Shown: piece after piece, positions 21,345-24,533 of the stretch
Layout: the number at the start of each line of letters is the position of its first letter
Position numbering within the stretch: the first letter of the stretch is position 1
DNA from: Oscillospiraceae bacterium
Lineage (GTDB): Bacteria; Bacillota; Clostridia; Oscillospirales; Acutalibacteraceae
Length of the DNA stretch: 24,533 bases
Reading direction: 5' to 3'
Assembly: GCA_028706415.1 (NCBI GenBank)
Contig: JAQWBK010000003.1
Coordinates: 11,842-36,374 of the forward strand
Translations under genes and position numbers: made by a program
Notes under the pieces: generated by a model
The model's input: the letters and a program-made list of their open reading frames with translations, nothing else
Databases searched by the model: none
Told to the model about the DNA's origin: nothing

Positions 21345-23078
21345 ATGAAAAATAATAATAAGCCGCAAGGCGATGAACTCCTACAAGAGGAGATAAATAC
21401 ACCCAGCGAAACAGATGAAAATATAGAAGTTGTTCCGGAAGTTGAAGCCGATAAGGATGATACCGATAAAACCGATGAGACTCCGGAATTATGCGAAACA
21501 TCGGTTGACACCGATCTGGATGTTACCCAAAAGGAAGAGAAGCCTAAAAAGAAAAGAGTGCGCGGTGACACCCGAAAACTGCGTTATGGGGGCATGGCAA
21601 CGGCACTGACCTCCGTTGTGGTTGTGGTCATAGTTCTGATAAATATTGTTGCGGGAATACTGAACGACAGATTTCCCATTACCTTCGATTTAACCAAGGA
21701 TAAGCTGTATACCCTTTCGGATGACAGCCATAATGTTGCAAAATCCATTAAAAAGGATACCAAAATAATAGTATTTGCACCCGAATCTTTTTTTGATTCA
21801 CCCAGCGGAGATGAATATACCAACACCATATTAAAGCAATTCAGCGAAGTGATTAAGCAGTATGATTCATTATCCGGCGGAAAGATTAAGACCGAATTTG
21901 TTGACCTGGTAAGCAATCCGACACTAGTGACAAAGTACAGTAAATATGAGATTACAAACGGCGATATATTGTTTTTGTGCGCAGATCGTTGGCAAAAGTC
22001 TAATGTTGAGAACCTATACAGCTATGATGAGCAGCAATCGATGAATGCAGGAGAGATTGTCGGTTTCGCTTCCGAGGTTGAAACTGTGCTTTCGTCGAAT
22101 CTCCTTATGGTTACAAGCGATTATACTCCCATTGTGACGGTCCTGACCGGGCATGATGAGGTAAGGGAATCCGTTTCCGGAATTGAATCTGTTTTGAAAA
22201 GCAACAATTATGAAGTAGAGTATCTGGATATTACAACCGCGGCAAAGTTTAATGAAAAATCCACGCTTGCTCTGATTGCAGCTCCAAGCAACGATTACAG
22301 TAATGCCGAAATTGATAAAATCAGTGAATGGCTCAGAAATGAAGGAAAATACAATCGTCATTTAGCGGTTATGGTGAATTTTCAAGCCAGCTGCCCGAAT
22401 TTGTATGAATTCCTTGATGTCAATTACGGACTTAAGGTAACCGACAACCTGATTTATGAAACAGATGATAGCAGAATATATATGAATCCGTTTGACAATT
22501 TTAACGGTTCACCCTACGGTAATATTGAATCGGGTGATTTCACCGAAAAAATCGGGGGCAAGCGGGCGATTATGCCGTATACCCTTCAGATAGTTCCAAA
22601 AGAAGGAAGTGTTGAGAACAAAACGGTTTTTAATGTCGTCACCTTCCCCGAATCCTCAAAGCTGGTAAAAATGGCCGATGTTCTTGCTAGTTCTGAAGAT
22701 GAAAAAGCCGACGATATTGTGCCGGTAGATGCCGACAAATATCCGGTTATCGGCATGGCATACGCGGATAAATGGGGATATGATTCAGAAAATAATGTAT
22801 ATCGAACCAATGTCTTGGTATGCGGAAGTTTGTTTGCCTTTATACGCGAAAACATGGCAATAACATCCTCCGAAAATGAGCAGCTCTTGCTCTCCATTTT
22901 GAACGGGTTTACAGATAATAAATCTTCAGTGACAATATCCAATAAACCGCTGGAAAAAACCAAGCTTGAGTTCACGGAAGGTCAAGCGAAAACCTTCTTT
23001 ATGATCTTTGTGTTTGTTATTCCTGCCCTTATTCTGATATTTGGCATTGTTGTATTTGTACGGAGGCGTCGTCTATGA
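21345..23078 (+). CDS. GldG-like membrane-anchored protein of the ABC system
   Basis: The 577 residues comprise an acidic, low-complexity N-terminal cytoplasmic region of about 70 residues, a basic patch (KPKKKRVRGDTRKLR), one TM helix (TALTSVVVVVIVLINIVAGIL), a large extracytoplasmic region starting DLTKDKLYTLSDDS, which is typical of GldG/ABC-associated DUF proteins, and a C-terminal TM helix followed by RRRRL. ATG 21345 is chosen because AAAGGAG lies 7 nt before it; the ATG six codons upstream lacks such a site. The fold of the outer domain (IVTVLTGHDE, IAAPSNDYSNAEIDKISEWL) resembles the glutamine-amidotransferase-like sensor domains of this family. It follows the permease by 30 nt and overlaps the next gene by 4 nt. 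Confidence 0.85.
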   Translation: MKNNNKPQGDELLQEEINTPSETDENIEVVPEVEADKDDTDKTDETPELCETSVDTDLDVTQKEEKPKKKRVRGDTRKLRYGGMATALTSVVVVVIVLINIVAGILNDRFPITFDLTKDKLYTLSDDSHNVAKSIKKDTKIIVFAPESFFDSPSGDEYTNTILKQFSEVIKQYDSLSGGKIKTEFVDLVSNPTLVTKYSKYEITNGDILFLCADRWQKSNVENLYSYDEQQSMNAGEIVGFASEVETVLSSNLLMVTSDYTPIVTVLTGHDEVRESVSGIESVLKSNNYEVEYLDITTAAKFNEKSTLALIAAPSNDYSNAEIDKISEWLRNEGKYNRHLAVMVNFQASCPNLYEFLDVNYGLKVTDNLIYETDDSRIYMNPFDNFNGSPYGNIESGDFTEKIGGKRAIMPYTLQIVPKEGSVENKTVFNVVTFPESSKLVKMADVLASSEDEKADDIVPVDADKYPVIGMAYADKWGYDSENNVYRTNVLVCGSLFAFIRENMAITSSENEQLLLSILNGFTDNKSSVTISNKPLEKTKLEFTEGQAKTFFMIFVFVIPALILIFGIVVFVRRRRL

Positions 23079-24533
23079 AAAAACAGGTTCGCACGCTGAT
23101 TATCATTACGACTACCGTGTTGGTGTTGGTCGCCTTGCTGCTCGGCTTGCTGTTCCTGCTGCCCAAGGATGAGGATGAAGTTAGCAGCACCATCCCTGAA
23201 AGCAGTGATCCCTCGGTCAATCTTATCAACAAAAACACCGTTGACCAACCTGTAAAAAAGGTTATTATCAAGAACGATAAAGAAGAATTTACCATTGCTC
23301 ACAACGATGAAAAACAGTTTGTTGTTGTGGGGTATGAAGATTTGCCCATAAACACAACAGGTATTGACTCGCTAACAGGCAGCCTTGCAAATCTGACAGC
23401 CACCCGTAAGATAAGCGATGATTCCTCAAAAGAGGCAGATTTCGGGCTGGATAAGCCGCGGGCAACCGCAACCGTCACCTACCATGATGATTCGGTTATC
23501 TCAATCGAATTGGGTGATGAGGCCGCCGGCGATTCCGGAAGCTATCTCCGGCTTGGAAATGAGGGGGAGATTTACCTTGTGGACTCAATGTTTGTTTCCA
23601 AGTTAATGCAGCAGTCTATTGTGTATATCGGAACCGAATTAATCGTACCACCTGAGATAAAAGAAGGGGACGAAAACGCACAGGCTGTCATGAGAAGCAT
23701 GAAGCTCTCAGGCAGTTTTAGAACCGGTAATCCGCTTTCATTTTCCTTATATGAAAACCCTGATGATATACCACTCGGTAGCACCGGATATTTCATAAAA
23801 ACTCCTAAAATCAAAGGAACGAATGAAGCGGTGTCAGCTATTGCTCAGTCTTCCAGCACCCTCTCTGCGGCTCAGGCATTCATTGCTCACCCGACTTCTG
23901 CCCAGAAAAAGCAATATGGTCTGGATAAGCCTTATTCGGTATGTGAGATGACGCTTGGGGTTCAAACAAGCGCCCCTTCGGGTGAAGAGGACGATACAAT
24001 AACAACGAAATATTACGGAACCACCGAGCATATAATCAGGCTTGGCAAAAAAGATAAAGATGGTAACTATTACGCCATGGTTGACGAGTATAATGCCATT
24101 TATCTTGTGCCTGAAACTTCTGTACCATGGGTTGAGGTAGGGTATGCGGATATCGTGGAAAAAACACTTTTCATGATTAGTATTGGCGATGTTAAGTCGA
24201 TTTCCGTCCAGGCGAATGATAAAAAAACCACCTTCGAGCTTACCCATTTCCCGGATGAAGAGGATAGGGACAAGAACATGGTGGTAAAGGTGGACGGCAA
24301 AACTTACTCAACACCCGAATACCGTTCGCTTTATCAGATATTTATTAGTATTATGCGGTATGGGGAAACCAATGAAAAGCCCAAGGGGGAGCCGGTGGCG
24401 GTATTTTCTTTAAAACCTATAAGCAAAGATGATCCGTCTGTTACAGCAAGCTTTTACAAGCATAGTCCCAGCCTTTATATCTGCAAGCAGGAGGATGGAG
24501 AAATATATACCGTCAAGGTTAATGAAGTTCAAA
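23075..24533 (+). CDS. DUF4340-like anchored protein of the ABC system (3' end outside window)
   Basis: An open frame from ATG 23075 to the window edge (486 codons, no stop). It begins MKKQVRTLIIITTTVLVLVALLLGLLFLLP, an N-terminal membrane anchor, then a long extracytoplasmic part. Two similar blocks are seen: FGLDKPRATATVTY near residue 121 and YGLDKPYSVCEMTL near 279, each followed by strands with LRLGNEGEIYLVDS- and IRLGKKDKDGNYYAMVD-type text. This repeat pattern (xGLDKP... then G-x-Y-L-V) is that of DUF4340 proteins, which commonly follow GldG genes. GGAGG lies about 8 nt before the start, which overlaps the GldG-like stop (ATGA). Function is unknown; a periplasmic-side partner of the transporter is a reasonable inference. 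Confidence 0.85.
   Translation, partial: MKKQVRTLIIITTTVLVLVALLLGLLFLLPKDEDEVSSTIPESSDPSVNLINKNTVDQPVKKVIIKNDKEEFTIAHNDEKQFVVVGYEDLPINTTGIDSLTGSLANLTATRKISDDSSKEADFGLDKPRATATVTYHDDSVISIELGDEAAGDSGSYLRLGNEGEIYLVDSMFVSKLMQQSIVYIGTELIVPPEIKEGDENAQAVMRSMKLSGSFRTGNPLSFSLYENPDDIPLGSTGYFIKTPKIKGTNEAVSAIAQSSSTLSAAQAFIAHPTSAQKKQYGLDKPYSVCEMTLGVQTSAPSGEEDDTITTKYYGTTEHIIRLGKKDKDGNYYAMVDEYNAIYLVPETSVPWVEVGYADIVEKTLFMISIGDVKSISVQANDKKTTFELTHFPDEEDRDKNMVVKVDGKTYSTPEYRSLYQIFISIMRYGETNEKPKGEPVAVFSLKPISKDDPSVTASFYKHSPSLYICKQEDGEIYTVKVNEVQ

Overview
The window looks like chromosomal DNA from an anaerobic, endospore-forming, hydrogen-evolving member of the Clostridia, probably Oscillospiraceae/Ruminococcaceae-like. 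This is inferred from gene content (spoIIID, a ger operon, an NADH-linked [FeFe] hydrogenase, RNase M5, a clostridial-style ComEC–HolA pair), strong AGGAGG-type ribosome binding sites and moderate GC. Nearly all genes are on the + strand; only a tRNA-Leu and a malic enzyme gene at the left edge are on the - strand.

Layout. 1-1700: tRNA-Leu(GAG) with a consensus promoter, then an NAD-type malic enzyme, both leftward. 1720-3930: typA/bipA, with a 161-bp MITE-like element in its predicted leader. 4000-8471: a PRPP-dependent phosphoribosyltransferase, then comEC–holA–rnmV, which overlap each other. 8511-9233: deoC. 9343-9600: spoIIID, followed by a repeat-derived hairpin and a strong terminator. 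9747-13867: a spore germinant receptor operon in the order A–C–small two-TM protein–B. 13868-14308: a 440-bp regulatory interval with two candidate Rex operators, a promoter, a terminator/attenuator-like stem-loop and a possible gene remnant. 14309-19341: hydC – stand-alone GHKL ATPase – hndB-like – hydB – hydA, a trimeric (probably electron-bifurcating) hydrogenase with two accessory genes, closed by a terminator. 19382-24533: a promoter with operator-like symmetry, then a Gld-type ABC transporter (ATPase, permease, GldG-like protein, DUF4340-like protein); the last gene runs off the window.

How the genes work together. The hydrogenase operon would re-oxidise NADH and reduced ferredoxin to H2, and Rex-like sites in front of it fit control by the NADH/NAD+ ratio. 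Malic enzyme (malate to pyruvate plus NADH) is linked to the same redox pool only by general metabolism. spoIIID and the ger operon mark a full sporulation/germination programme. comEC–holA–rnmV is a housekeeping cluster, although the C-terminal nuclease-like domain of this ComEC has lost its recognisable metal-binding motif.

The least expected structure is a family of about 20-bp repeats (core ATACTGYTCTCAAGT and its complement) at window position 1, at the malic enzyme stop codon, at both ends of the element before typA, and as a compact hairpin behind spoIIID. I see no CRISPR array, prophage, transposase gene or defence island. The best candidates for under-described biology are this repeat family, the GHKL ATPase inside the hydrogenase operon, the small germination-operon protein and the Gld/DUF4340 transporter.
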